From an uncultured Lachnospiraceae bacterium (GTDB lineage Bacteria; Bacillota; Clostridia; Lachnospirales; Lachnospiraceae), in assembly GCA_947632555.1 (NCBI GenBank), contig CANRPU010000004.1, positions 1 to 64,000 of the forward strand: DNA of 64,000 nucleotides. Reading direction: 5' to 3'. Below, in pieces: positions 38,021-45,208 of this stretch. Position numbers and translations under genes: made by a program. The notes beneath the pieces were generated by a model, which was not told the origin of the DNA, did not search any database, and was given only the letters and a program-made list of their open reading frames with translations. Numbering within the stretch: the first letter of the stretch is position 1; each line of letters begins with the position of its first letter.

Positions 38021-39122
38021 CCGTGTTCTTCTCTCCGTTCTCCGGCCTGATGCTCTCTTCCAGCTCTTTCTTCGCGCTGCGGAAGCATTCCATCAGTTTG
38101 GGGGAGAATATACCGCAATCTCCCCGCAGGATCATATTATAGGCCTCTTCCGCCGGCACCGCGTCCTTGTATACCCTCTCTCCGGTCAGGCCGTCATACG
38201 CATCCGCCAGGGACACCAGCTGGGCCGAAAGCGGGATCTCCTCCCCTTTCAGTCTGTCCGGATACCCGCCGCCGTCGTATCTCTCGTGATGGTGCCTGCA
38301 GATCTCCAGGCTGTAGTGCACATACTCCTTTTCCCAGAATTCCGCTATCCCTTTTACGATCACCTCGCCCTGGATGGTATGGGATTTCATATAATCAAAC
38401 TCCTGGGGAGTCAGCTTTCCGGGCTTCAGCAGGATACTGTCCGGAATGGCGATCTTGCCTACATCGTGCAGCGCGCTGGCGGACACGATGGTGTTGATCT
38501 TCTCCTTTGTCAGGCCGTATTCGGGATACAGCTTCATGGTATGTTCCGCCAACACTCTGGTCAGGCGCTTGATCCGGACGATATGGTCATTGTTCTCCAC
38601 ATTCCGGTACTCTACCATGGCGCCCAGCATGTCGATGATATTCTCGTTGTTCTTCCGCAGCTTCGCGGCCTGCTCCTGCAGCAGCCGGTACTGGTTGCGC
38701 AGCGCTATGGTCTGCTGCTCATACTTGCTCTGGTACTCTTCTTTTTTCTGATACAGCGTGACCAGCTTATTGACACGCTTTTTGATCATCTTGCCCTCAA
38801 AGGGCTTTTTGATAAAGTCCGCGATGCCGTGGTCAAAACACTGCTCCACCAGATGGATATCCTGCTCGCCCGTCACCATCAGCACCGGTATTTTGTCTAT
38901 GTAACCCTTCTTCTCCATGTGCCCCAGGACCTGCACCCCGTCCATTTCAGGCATGACAATATCCAGAAGCACCGCCGCCAGTTCGTCAATGTTCTTTTCT
39001 ATCAGTTCCAGCGCCACGCGTCCGTTTTCGGCTTCCAGACACTCGTACTCATCCTTTAACAGGTTCTGCAGTATCTGTCGGTTAAATTTCATATCATCTA
39101 CGATCAATATTTTGCCGCGCAT
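37995..39122 (-). CDS. Response regulator with HD-GYP c-di-GMP phosphodiesterase domain
   Basis: 375 residues. The receiver domain (1-120) has the phosphorylation site Asp54 and the DD pair at 9-10. A coiled linker (about 120-165) leads to an HD-GYP domain with His219-Asp220, the HHHERYDGGGYP region (277-288) and conserved downstream metal ligands. It should degrade cyclic di-GMP in response to a histidine kinase, which is not in this window. Loss of c-di-GMP usually favours motility. It overlaps the channel gene downstream by 26 bp. Confidence 0.93.
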   Translation of the reverse strand: MRGKILIVDDMKFNRQILQNLLKDEYECLEAENGRVALELIEKNIDELAAVLLDIVMPEMDGVQVLGHMEKKGYIDKIPVLMVTGEQDIHLVEQCFDHGIADFIKKPFEGKMIKKRVNKLVTLYQKKEEYQSKYEQQTIALRNQYRLLQEQAAKLRKNNENIIDMLGAMVEYRNVENNDHIVRIKRLTRVLAEHTMKLYPEYGLTKEKINTIVSASALHDVGKIAIPDSILLKPGKLTPQEFDYMKSHTIQGEVIVKGIAEFWEKEYVHYSLEICRHHHERYDGGGYPDRLKGEEIPLSAQLVSLADAYDGLTGERVYKDAVPAEEAYNMILRGDCGIFSPKLMECFRSAKKELEESIRPENGEKNTDEKEQTNP

Positions 39123-39153
39123 ATTTTTCAGCCTGCCTCCCGCATCCTTCCGT

Positions 39154-41343
39154 TTAATTGTTCAACAGATCCAGCCGGTTTTCTTTCATTCGTATCGTGA
39201 TGTTATACAGATCGGTAGCTTTCCACTCCATCTCATTGAAAGCCACCGTCACTCCCTCGTGGACATAGCCCTTCACCATCACCCTGGCCAGCTCCAGCTT
39301 CTGCAGCTCGCTCTCCAGTTCCCTCAGCTTCTCTTCCAGTTCCCGGAGTTCCTTTTCCTTGGTGTAGACAGCGTTCTCCACCTTCAGATAAATGTCCATG
39401 GCATTGCGCACTTCCGGCGCGAACTTATTCTGAAAATCCTTGTAGGCATTCCGCAGAGAGGCAAGCTCCGTGGAAGATTTCCGAATGGCCTCCTTGACCT
39501 CGTACCGTTCCCGCCTGGCTTCCTCGCTCACATTGATCTCCAGCCTGGTCCTGATGCCCACCTTGTTGCCCGCCTCACCGGTCCTGATCTCCTTTTTGGC
39601 CGCCACCTTTCCGCCCACGATGGCGTTTATCACTTCCACCTTGCCTTCCGCGTGCAGCTCGCTGTTCATGCAGTTATTGGTCTGAATATTCCCGCCGGCG
39701 TATACCTGTACGGACTCAAAGAATTTGCTGTTGATATCTCCCTCGGCCCGTATGGAGCCCTTTCCCGCGGAGTTCATACCCTGCATCAGGACCACGTTGC
39801 CGCCGCTCTCGATCCGCGCGGCGCCCACCGCTCCCTCTATGACGATATCCTCAGTGGCTCTTATCGTGACCCCGTTCCCCACGATCCCCCGTATCATGAT
39901 GGTGCCGTCAAAATCCAGATTGCCCGTAGCCATAGTGATCTCGTCCAGGGTCAGCTTCTTGGCTATCTCAATATAGGTATCCTTCAGCTTGATCATGCCG
40001 TCCACCGCGGCCCAGTAGGTCTTCTTGTCTTCATCCACCTTAAAGCCCGTGCCTGTCAGCCTCTTCATCTCGGTACCTTTCCGGGCTACCAGAGGCTCTC
40101 CCGTCACCAGATACCCGTCGATCCCGTCCTGGGCTTCATGATAATACGCGATCTTCTGTCCGGCGGTGACAGTTTCAAACCACTCTATATTCTGGTAGTC
40201 CACGGAACCGTCCTCCAGTACCCGGGGCTTCTTCTCCACATCGGTCCTGAAGAAAAATTCATACCAGCCGTCCGCGCCTTTACGGGGAATAGCGCCCTGG
40301 GCGATCAGAATGGGCTCAGTCCCGTATCTGCCCTCCATTACCGCCTGCAGATTTTCCTCCCGGATCCCCTTGCGCACATCTCTGCTTTCCAGAAAGGCCA
40401 GAAGCTCTTTTCTGGAAAAAGTCTGCTTCTGCGCTTTCACGGTCAGATACGCCTGCATCCCTCTCTGGGAAGTCGTTACGGCCAGTCCGTTCTCGTTCAG
40501 AAGCCTGTTGATCTCCTCTTCCTCCGGCAGCTCATGATGCTCTTCAAACTGCTGCTCCGCCTGCGCCAGCAGCTCTTTCCGCTTTCTGGCCATTTCATAG
40601 GACGGATACATCAGGCTCTGATAAAGGATGACCGGAAGACCTTCCTCCAGTCCCAGACGGATCTCCTTCATCTGCTGCCAGCGGTAGAGCGGGTCGCTGT
40701 AATAGGAAATATCCACCCGGCTTTCCAGCCCCAGACGGATCTCCCGCATCTGCTGCCAGTTATACTCTATTTTGGCGTATACGGACACGTCCAGTCCGCT
40801 TTTCAGTCCTTTATAGATCTCCGCGATGGCCACGCCCCGAAAATCCATCTTGGCGTAGGGCCCGATATCTATTCCTTCCGCCAGGGCCACCCGGATACTG
40901 TGGAGCTGCTCCTGGTCATATCCCTCCCGCACGTACTCCAGGATATCCACACTGGCCAGCCTGGCCTCCCTGATCTCCTTCAAGATCCCGGCATCATAAT
41001 CCATATAAGCCGTCAGATTGACGCCCTGCTCCCAGCCTACGCGCAGCTGGCGCATCTTCTCATAAGGCACCTCCGGGCTGGCATACATGGAAATATCCAG
41101 ACCGGCCTTCAGTCCAAGCCGGATCTCTTCCATCTGAAACCAGTCGTATTCCGGGCTGGCGTATACCCATACGGGAAGCCCGTCTTCCAGCCCCAGGCGG
41201 ATCTGTTCCATCTGGATCGCCAGAAACTCCCTGTCACGATAGACGGACACATCCAGTCCCTTGTCCAGTCCCTTCGCGATTACCTCCACCTGATCCTGGG
41301 TATATCCCTCTTTCATCAGACTAAGCCGTTCCTGTGGTAACAT
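39154..41343 (-). CDS. FapA/DUF342-domain protein with an N-terminal helical repeat array
   Basis: 729 residues. Residues about 1-260 are seven to nine degenerate repeats of ~24-32 residues around the motif QMEEIRLGLxxGLDVSxYA. Residues about 300-600 match DUF342/FapA, a right-handed beta-helix with many Val/Ile and Gly-rich turns (AEGKVEVINAIVGGKVAAK). The tail (about 620-700) is a coiled coil. The family is linked to polar or flagellar positioning in other bacteria (FapA-like, swarming) and to polymer secretion; role here unknown. It lies 31 bp upstream of the HD-GYP gene, so they are co-transcribed. Confidence 0.82.
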   Translation of the reverse strand: MLPQERLSLMKEGYTQDQVEVIAKGLDKGLDVSVYRDREFLAIQMEQIRLGLEDGLPVWVYASPEYDWFQMEEIRLGLKAGLDISMYASPEVPYEKMRQLRVGWEQGVNLTAYMDYDAGILKEIREARLASVDILEYVREGYDQEQLHSIRVALAEGIDIGPYAKMDFRGVAIAEIYKGLKSGLDVSVYAKIEYNWQQMREIRLGLESRVDISYYSDPLYRWQQMKEIRLGLEEGLPVILYQSLMYPSYEMARKRKELLAQAEQQFEEHHELPEEEEINRLLNENGLAVTTSQRGMQAYLTVKAQKQTFSRKELLAFLESRDVRKGIREENLQAVMEGRYGTEPILIAQGAIPRKGADGWYEFFFRTDVEKKPRVLEDGSVDYQNIEWFETVTAGQKIAYYHEAQDGIDGYLVTGEPLVARKGTEMKRLTGTGFKVDEDKKTYWAAVDGMIKLKDTYIEIAKKLTLDEITMATGNLDFDGTIMIRGIVGNGVTIRATEDIVIEGAVGAARIESGGNVVLMQGMNSAGKGSIRAEGDINSKFFESVQVYAGGNIQTNNCMNSELHAEGKVEVINAIVGGKVAAKKEIRTGEAGNKVGIRTRLEINVSEEARRERYEVKEAIRKSSTELASLRNAYKDFQNKFAPEVRNAMDIYLKVENAVYTKEKELRELEEKLRELESELQKLELARVMVKGYVHEGVTVAFNEMEWKATDLYNITIRMKENRLDLLNN

Positions 41344-41384
41344 GATCTCCCCCCGTCATTCTATGAATATCCGTTCTGCCCTCT

Positions 41385-41564
41385 CTACATCTGGTGCCGT
41401 ACCACACTGTACTCGTCGTTGGAAACAAAGTACGGACACTCCCCGCAGTCCCCTGTCAGAAAGCGGTACATCTCGTCCTCATCCAGGCTGACCATACAGG
41501 TATAATAATCCTCTTCTTCATCATATTCGTAATTAGCGCAAAAATCACAGCCGCCTGCCGCCAT
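41385..41564 (-). CDS. Small Cys-rich protein, DUF6472-like
   Basis: 59 residues from ATG 41564, which follows GGAGG. It has Cys6, Cys9, Cys23, Cys40 and Cys43 (CDFC, TC, CGEC), a metal-binding pattern. Too short to be noticed easily; it is the first gene of the long operon, with a good promoter upstream. I recall DUF6472 proteins of this type in Lachnospiraceae; function unknown. Confidence 0.75.
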   Translation of the reverse strand: MAAGGCDFCANYEYDEEEDYYTCMVSLDEDEMYRFLTGDCGECPYFVSNDEYSVVRHQM

Positions 41565-41583
41565 CACTCTGTTCCTCCGGTAT

Positions 41584-41595
41584 GTACTTAAGTAC
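41584..41595. repeat. Palindrome near the operon start
   Basis: GTACTTAAGTAC, just downstream of the -10 box (41597-41602); a possible operator. Confidence 0.4.
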
Positions 41596-41596
41596 C

Positions 41597-41625
41597 AGTA
41601 TACCGTATTTGAACCGGTTTTGCAA
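41597..41625 (-). promoter_or_regulatory. Promoter of the DUF6472-to-ROK operon
   Basis: On the minus strand, TTGCAA (41620-41625), 17-bp spacer, TATACT (41597-41602). It lies 33 bp upstream of the first gene and no terminator is seen before 31713. Confidence 0.75.
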
Positions 41626-41649
41626 TGTAATACAGATTTTTTCGGCCGC

Positions 41650-41682
41650 AAAAAAACGGGAAAGGCCTCCTGCCTTTCCCGT
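41650..41682 (-). terminator. Intrinsic terminator after flagellin
   Basis: Perfect 11-bp stem (ACGGGAAAGGC / GCCTTTCCCGT; 41656-41666/41672-41682) and TTTTTT on the minus strand. Confidence 0.95.
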
Positions 41683-41724
41683 CTTTCGTACAACAAAGCA
41701 ATCACTCTTATGAACTTACGCCGC

Positions 41725-43200
41725 TTAACCCAGTAAGGAAAGTACTCCCTGATTCGCCTGGTTAGCCTGCGCCAGCATAGCCTGACCTGCCTGTGCCAGG
41801 ATCTGGCCGTTGGAGTATCTAACCATCTCGTTCGCCATATCGGTATCACGGATGGAAGCTTCAGCGCTGGTGGTGTTCTCCACAACGTTATCCAGGTTGC
41901 TGATGGTGTGCTCCAGTCTGTTCTGAACAGCGCCCAATGCGGAACGCTGCGTGGAAACCTTCTGGATCGCTTCCTTGATGGTTTCAATGGATGCCCTGGC
42001 GTTGGTGTCATCCGCTCCGTCTACCTTCAGGCCGTTGATGCCAAGCCCCTTAGCGCTCATGGCGTCCAGAGCAATGGTGATCTGGTTGTTGGAAGTAGCG
42101 TCGGCGCCCACATGGAGCGTCAGCAGCAGATCGCCTACCAGATCCTGTTTGCCCACTACATAATCCGCGCTCAAGTCAGTTTCATTTCCAAGCGCATCGT
42201 ATACCTTGGGCGCATCCGCTCTGGGAGAAGAGGTCACTGTACCATCTGTGCCGGTAGTGGAAGAGTAGTAGCTGTCCAGCGCGTTCTTGGGAATCGCGTT
42301 TCCGTCCCTGTCATAATACTGGAAGGATTCTCCCTCGCCAAAACCTGCTTCCGCTTTCACTGCTGCAACAGTTTCACTTCCTGTTACTTGTGCAGCCTGA
42401 GTTTCACCAAGGTTATCATTAACCAGCGTAATAGTAGCAATCAAGTTACCCTGACGGTCTTTTACCTCAAAATCTTTATTAGTGGCACCTTCCGCCTTAG
42501 CAGTCACTACATATTTATCTGTTCCATTGAGAGAAACAGAAGCCTTATTTACATATTCATTTTCCTTCTCTCCTGTACTGCTATAGGTAATATTGATACC
42601 CTGGTCCCTGATAAGCCTCGCTACCTCATTCTGATCAGCGCCCTTTGCCGTTTTTTTGAATTCAACCGTAACTCCTTGTAAACCCGTAGTTTTATTATCA
42701 ATTTTGCCCATCTCGACCGAAGCTGTTTCAGTTTCTGCTAAATCATAGGAATACGTATACTCCTTGGTCGCGTCCCTATCACCTTTCAGCAGATAGGTTT
42801 CGTTGAACTTGGTGGTTTCCGCTACACGGTCGATCTCGGTAGTCAGCTGATCGATCTCGTTCTGAATGTAGCTTCTGTCGTTCTCGGAGTTGGTACCGTT
42901 GGCTGCCTTTACCGCCAGCTCGTTCATTCTCTGCAGCATATCCTGCACTTCGCCCAGCGCGCCTTCCGCGGTCTGCACTGCGGAAATACCGTCCTGCGCG
43001 TTCGCGGAAGCCTGTGTCAGGCCGCGGATCTGCTTTCTCATCTTTTCACTGATGGAAAGGCCTGCCGCATCGTCCGCCGCGCGGTTGATCTTGTATCCGG
43101 AAGAAAGCTTCTCCGTGGATTTCGCCTGTGCCTTGGTGTTTACGCCCAGCATTCTGTTAGAGTTCATTGCCGCAAGGTTGTGTTGTACTATCATTGCCAT
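41725..43200 (-). CDS. hag: Flagellin
   Basis: The filament protein, exported by the flagellar type III system; 491 residues. The conserved N-terminal part (MIVQHNLAAMNSNRML, SSGYKINRAADDAAGLSISEKM) and C-terminal part (NRLEHTISNLDNVVENTTSAEASIRDTDMA, LAQANQ.NQGVLSLLG) form the D0/D1 domains; residues about 150-380 are the variable outer region. ATG 43200 follows AAGGAGG. csrA lies 149 bp upstream on the same strand. I see no sigma-28 promoter directly before the gene, so transcription probably starts upstream of csrA and depends on the invertible segment (inference). A strong terminator follows. Confidence 0.97.
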   Translation of the reverse strand: MAMIVQHNLAAMNSNRMLGVNTKAQAKSTEKLSSGYKINRAADDAAGLSISEKMRKQIRGLTQASANAQDGISAVQTAEGALGEVQDMLQRMNELAVKAANGTNSENDRSYIQNEIDQLTTEIDRVAETTKFNETYLLKGDRDATKEYTYSYDLAETETASVEMGKIDNKTTGLQGVTVEFKKTAKGADQNEVARLIRDQGINITYSSTGEKENEYVNKASVSLNGTDKYVVTAKAEGATNKDFEVKDRQGNLIATITLVNDNLGETQAAQVTGSETVAAVKAEAGFGEGESFQYYDRDGNAIPKNALDSYYSSTTGTDGTVTSSPRADAPKVYDALGNETDLSADYVVGKQDLVGDLLLTLHVGADATSNNQITIALDAMSAKGLGINGLKVDGADDTNARASIETIKEAIQKVSTQRSALGAVQNRLEHTISNLDNVVENTTSAEASIRDTDMANEMVRYSNGQILAQAGQAMLAQANQANQGVLSLLG

Positions 43201-43349
43201 AATTGTTACCTCCTTGTATTTCTGCGCAAATCCGTTTGCGTCAGTTGTTTGGTTTTTGGTTTTTATAGTAACCGAGGGCTTTCCGCTCCATATACGGGCC
43301 CTGCATACTTCCCTTCCGGCCTTCGGTTATTATCTTTTTCGCGGGCCGC

Positions 43350-43625
43350 TTACGGCTCCAGATTCCCGTGCGTGATAATGACGCGGGGGTTCTTTTTCTT
43401 TAAGTACCTGGGATCCGTCTGCGGTTCCGCGTAATACCTGGGCAGTTTTGCCTTTTCTTCCGGATCCGTGATCTTGTTTTCCAGAACCGTGCTCCTTACG
43501 ATATTGACATCTTTGGGCGCGTCCACCATAATTCTTAAATGGTTGTGAGTGCCGCCCAGAAACACGATCTTGATGTTTTCTCCGATCATCAGATACTCTT
43601 CGGTGCTCACTGTCAATCTCAACAT
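43350..43625 (-). CDS. csrA: CsrA-family translational regulator with C-terminal extension
   Basis: An RNA-binding regulator that blocks ribosome access at GGA-rich leaders; in Bacillus it controls flagellin. 91 residues from ATG 43625, preceded by AAGGAGG; the longer frame is not a gene. The MIGENIKIVFLGG and the later LRIMVDAPKDVNIVRSTVLE agree with the CsrA beta strands, including the Arg of the VxRxE-like end. The first strand (VSTEEY in place of TRKxGE) is unusual, and about 35 residues extend past the normal end. It lies between the invertible segment and flagellin, whose transcript it should share and whose leader it may bind. Confidence 0.85.
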   Translation of the reverse strand: MLRLTVSTEEYLMIGENIKIVFLGGTHNHLRIMVDAPKDVNIVRSTVLENKITDPEEKAKLPRYYAEPQTDPRYLKKKNPRVIITHGNLEP

Positions 43626-43678
43626 TTCAAAACCTCCTTGTTTACCGGCATATGACCGGACATCCCTGCTTTTTGCCA

Positions 43679-43705
43679 TGCAACATTCTTTCATAAAATG
43701 TTGCA
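43679..43705 (+). repeat. Left 27-bp inverted repeat (recombination site)
   Basis: Half-sites TGCAACATT and AATGTTGCA separated by nine bases (CTTTCATAA). The whole is the exact reverse complement of 44385-44411. The internal dyad with an asymmetric spacer is the layout of a tyrosine recombinase site. Outside it, to the left, no U-run follows for a leftward transcript. Confidence 0.95.
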
Positions 43706-43740
43706 TTTTTGACTGCGGTTTATTTTGGAAAGGAGAATTT

Positions 43741-44319
43741 ATGAGTACGACACAACCGATCAAAGACATGAAACAACTGAAGCTGTTCAAAGAGTATTAT
43801 CAATTAAAAAAGCCCAACGCCAGAAACTATCTTCTGATCATCATGGGCTTAAATTCCGCTCTGCGGATATCCGATATCCTGCATCTTACCTGCGGGGACG
43901 TATTTGATTTCCGCCGGAAGGAATGGCGGACACATATCACGGTACGGGAAAAGAAAACCGGAAAGGAAAACTGTATCTACATGAACAGGGAGATCATCGA
44001 AGCGCTGGAGGAAAGCGCGGAGCTGCTCCTGCGCGGGCCGGGGGATTTTCTGTTTTTCAGCCATATGCATCCGGACGAGCCGTTAAGCCGCAGCCAGGCT
44101 TTCCGGCTGGTAAAGGAAGCGGCCTTCTACGCGGGTCTGGACAGCGGCGTCAGCTGCCACTCCCTGCGCAAGACCTTTGGTTATCACGCATGGAAGCAGG
44201 GTACGCCGCCGGCGCTGCTGATGAATATTTATAATCATTCGGCCTATCAGATCACCAAACGGTACCTGGGGATCGAGCAGGACGAAAAGGACGCGGTCTT
44301 CCGTGAGATCATTTTGTAA
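43741..44319 (+). CDS. Small tyrosine recombinase (FimB/FimE-sized), probable inversion enzyme
   Basis: 192 residues from ATG 43741 with GAAAGGAG upstream; a longer frame reads back through the repeat. It is a catalytic domain with no separate core-binding or arm-binding domain. Active residues: Arg42 (SALRISDI), Lys72 (REKKTGK), His140 and Arg143 (CHSLRKTF), His166 (IYNHSA) and Tyr175 (TKRYLGI). All are present. The size and lack of an N-terminal domain match FimB/FimE, which flip the fim promoter. It lies wholly inside the two inverted repeats, so it would move with the segment it inverts. Its own promoter is not clear. Confidence 0.93.
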   Translation: MSTTQPIKDMKQLKLFKEYYQLKKPNARNYLLIIMGLNSALRISDILHLTCGDVFDFRRKEWRTHITVREKKTGKENCIYMNREIIEALEESAELLLRGPGDFLFFSHMHPDEPLSRSQAFRLVKEAAFYAGLDSGVSCHSLRKTFGYHAWKQGTPPALLMNIYNHSAYQITKRYLGIEQDEKDAVFREIIL

Positions 44320-44338
44320 AAAAAATTTCTTTTTGCCC

Positions 44339-44365
44339 TAAAGTATTTTTCTTCTCCGCCGATAA
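44339..44365 (+). promoter_or_regulatory. Sigma-28 (flagellar) promoter inside the invertible segment
   Basis: TAAAGTAT (44339-44346), 11 bases, GCCGATAA (44358-44365). This is one base from the enterobacterial sigma-28 consensus TAAAGTTT-N11-GCCGATAA, and fits sigma-D of Bacillus (TAAA-N15-GCCGATAT). It faces right, away from flagellin, in this sequence. It begins 19 bp after the recombinase stop and ends 19 bp before the right repeat. Confidence 0.9.
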
Positions 44366-44380
44366 ATATATCAGATAACA

Positions 44381-44420
44381 AAAGTGCAACATTTTATGAA
44401 AGAATGTTGCACTTTTTATT
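44381..44420 (+). terminator. Right repeat with flanks: terminator-like hairpin
   Basis: The dyad at 44385-44411 is extended by AAAAG/CTTTT pairs and followed by CTTTTTATT, so a rightward transcript from the sigma-28 promoter should end here. In reverse it has TTTTGTT, so it can also end the DUF554 transcript. The left repeat has no such flank outside. Confidence 0.7.
44385..44411 (-). repeat. Right 27-bp inverted repeat (recombination site)
   Basis: Exact reverse complement of 43679-43705. Half-sites TGCAACATT and AATGTTGCA; spacer TTATGAAAG. Confidence 0.95.
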
Positions 44421-44462
44421 ATGCCGCTTTCTGTTTATTTTTAAAAAAGGAATCTTACTTTC

Positions 44463-45191
44463 TTACATCACGTGCCAGGGCAGGAATGCCGCCCCTGCCG
44501 CCAGCGCCAGAGCCGGCAGCAGATTGGCCACGCGTATCTTTTTTCCCCACACCAGATTTACGCCTACGCAGAAGATCAGAATGGACCCGATCATGGAAAG
44601 ATAAGCCAGCGCGGTTTCCGTCATGAAAGGCTTGATCAGGCGGGCCAGCAGCGTCAGCGTCCCCTGCAGAAAGGCCACGGGGATCGCGGAAAAGACACAG
44701 CCTTTCCCCATGGAGCAGGTCATGATCAGCACGATGATAAGGTCCAGCACCGCTTTTGTGGCCAAAATGGAATAATTTCCGAACATGCCGTCCTCTATGG
44801 CTCCCACTACCGCCATGGCGCCGATACAGACCGTCAGGGATGCCGTCACAAAGCCTTCCACGAACTTCTGCTCTCTGCCGTTGCCGGTCTTGACCTTCAG
44901 CCATTCCCCAAAGCGCTCAAACTTGTCCTCTATATTGATCAGTTCACCCAGGAGGGCCCCCAGGGCCAGAGAGCCCACGATCAGCATGGTCCCTCCGCTT
45001 ACCACGGATGTTCCCTCCACCTTCAGCATCCCTTCCAGCGCTCCGGCGATGCCGATAAAAAGCACACAGATGCCGCAGGTTTTATTCAGTGAGTCCCGGT
45101 ATCTCTCGGAAAGGAATCTGCCGCAGAATTTTCCCAGCAGTCCGCCCGCGGCAATACCGGCCACATTGATCACAGTTCCCAATCCTATCAT
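44463..45191 (-). CDS. DUF554-family membrane protein (YqgA-like)
   Basis: 242 residues with six to seven hydrophobic segments; the start IGLGTVINVAGIAAGGLLG and CIGAMAVVGAIEDG motif match DUF554/YqgA. Function is not known; a transporter has been suggested. It is the last gene of a group with GNAT (17 bp upstream) and MATE genes and ends near the right inverted repeat, whose hairpin may end its transcript. Confidence 0.9.
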   Translation of the reverse strand: MIGLGTVINVAGIAAGGLLGKFCGRFLSERYRDSLNKTCGICVLFIGIAGALEGMLKVEGTSVVSGGTMLIVGSLALGALLGELINIEDKFERFGEWLKVKTGNGREQKFVEGFVTASLTVCIGAMAVVGAIEDGMFGNYSILATKAVLDLIIVLIMTCSMGKGCVFSAIPVAFLQGTLTLLARLIKPFMTETALAYLSMIGSILIFCVGVNLVWGKKIRVANLLPALALAAGAAFLPWHVM

Positions 45192-45208
45192 TTCCGTCTT
45201 CTCCGCCT

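Larger units (their letters stand above)
43679..44411. other. Candidate invertible promoter segment with its own recombinase
   Basis: Bounded by perfect 27-bp inverted repeats (43679-43705, 44385-44411), it holds a tyrosine recombinase gene (43741-44319) and a sigma-28 promoter (44339-44365). csrA-flagellin starts 54 bp left of the left repeat on the minus strand. Reflecting the segment maps position x to 88090-x, so the -10 box would fall at 43725-43732 on the minus strand and the transcript would run through the left repeat into csrA. In the present orientation the promoter reads right. Inversion itself is inferred, not observed. Confidence 0.82.

Noticed and set aside
41385..42011. 208-residue minus-strand frame
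   Set aside because: Most of it is the flagellin gene read out of frame, crossing its terminator; only the last 59 residues, with their own ribosome site, are a real gene.
43201..43349. Sigma-28 promoter directly before flagellin
   Set aside because: No TAAA with GCCGATA-like box at the right distance was found in the csrA-flagellin gap.
43679..44411. Insertion sequence or miniature transposon reading of the inverted repeats
   Set aside because: The enclosed protein is a tyrosine recombinase with no transposase motif, no target-site duplication is seen, and each repeat is itself a dyad with a spacer, which fits a recombination site better.
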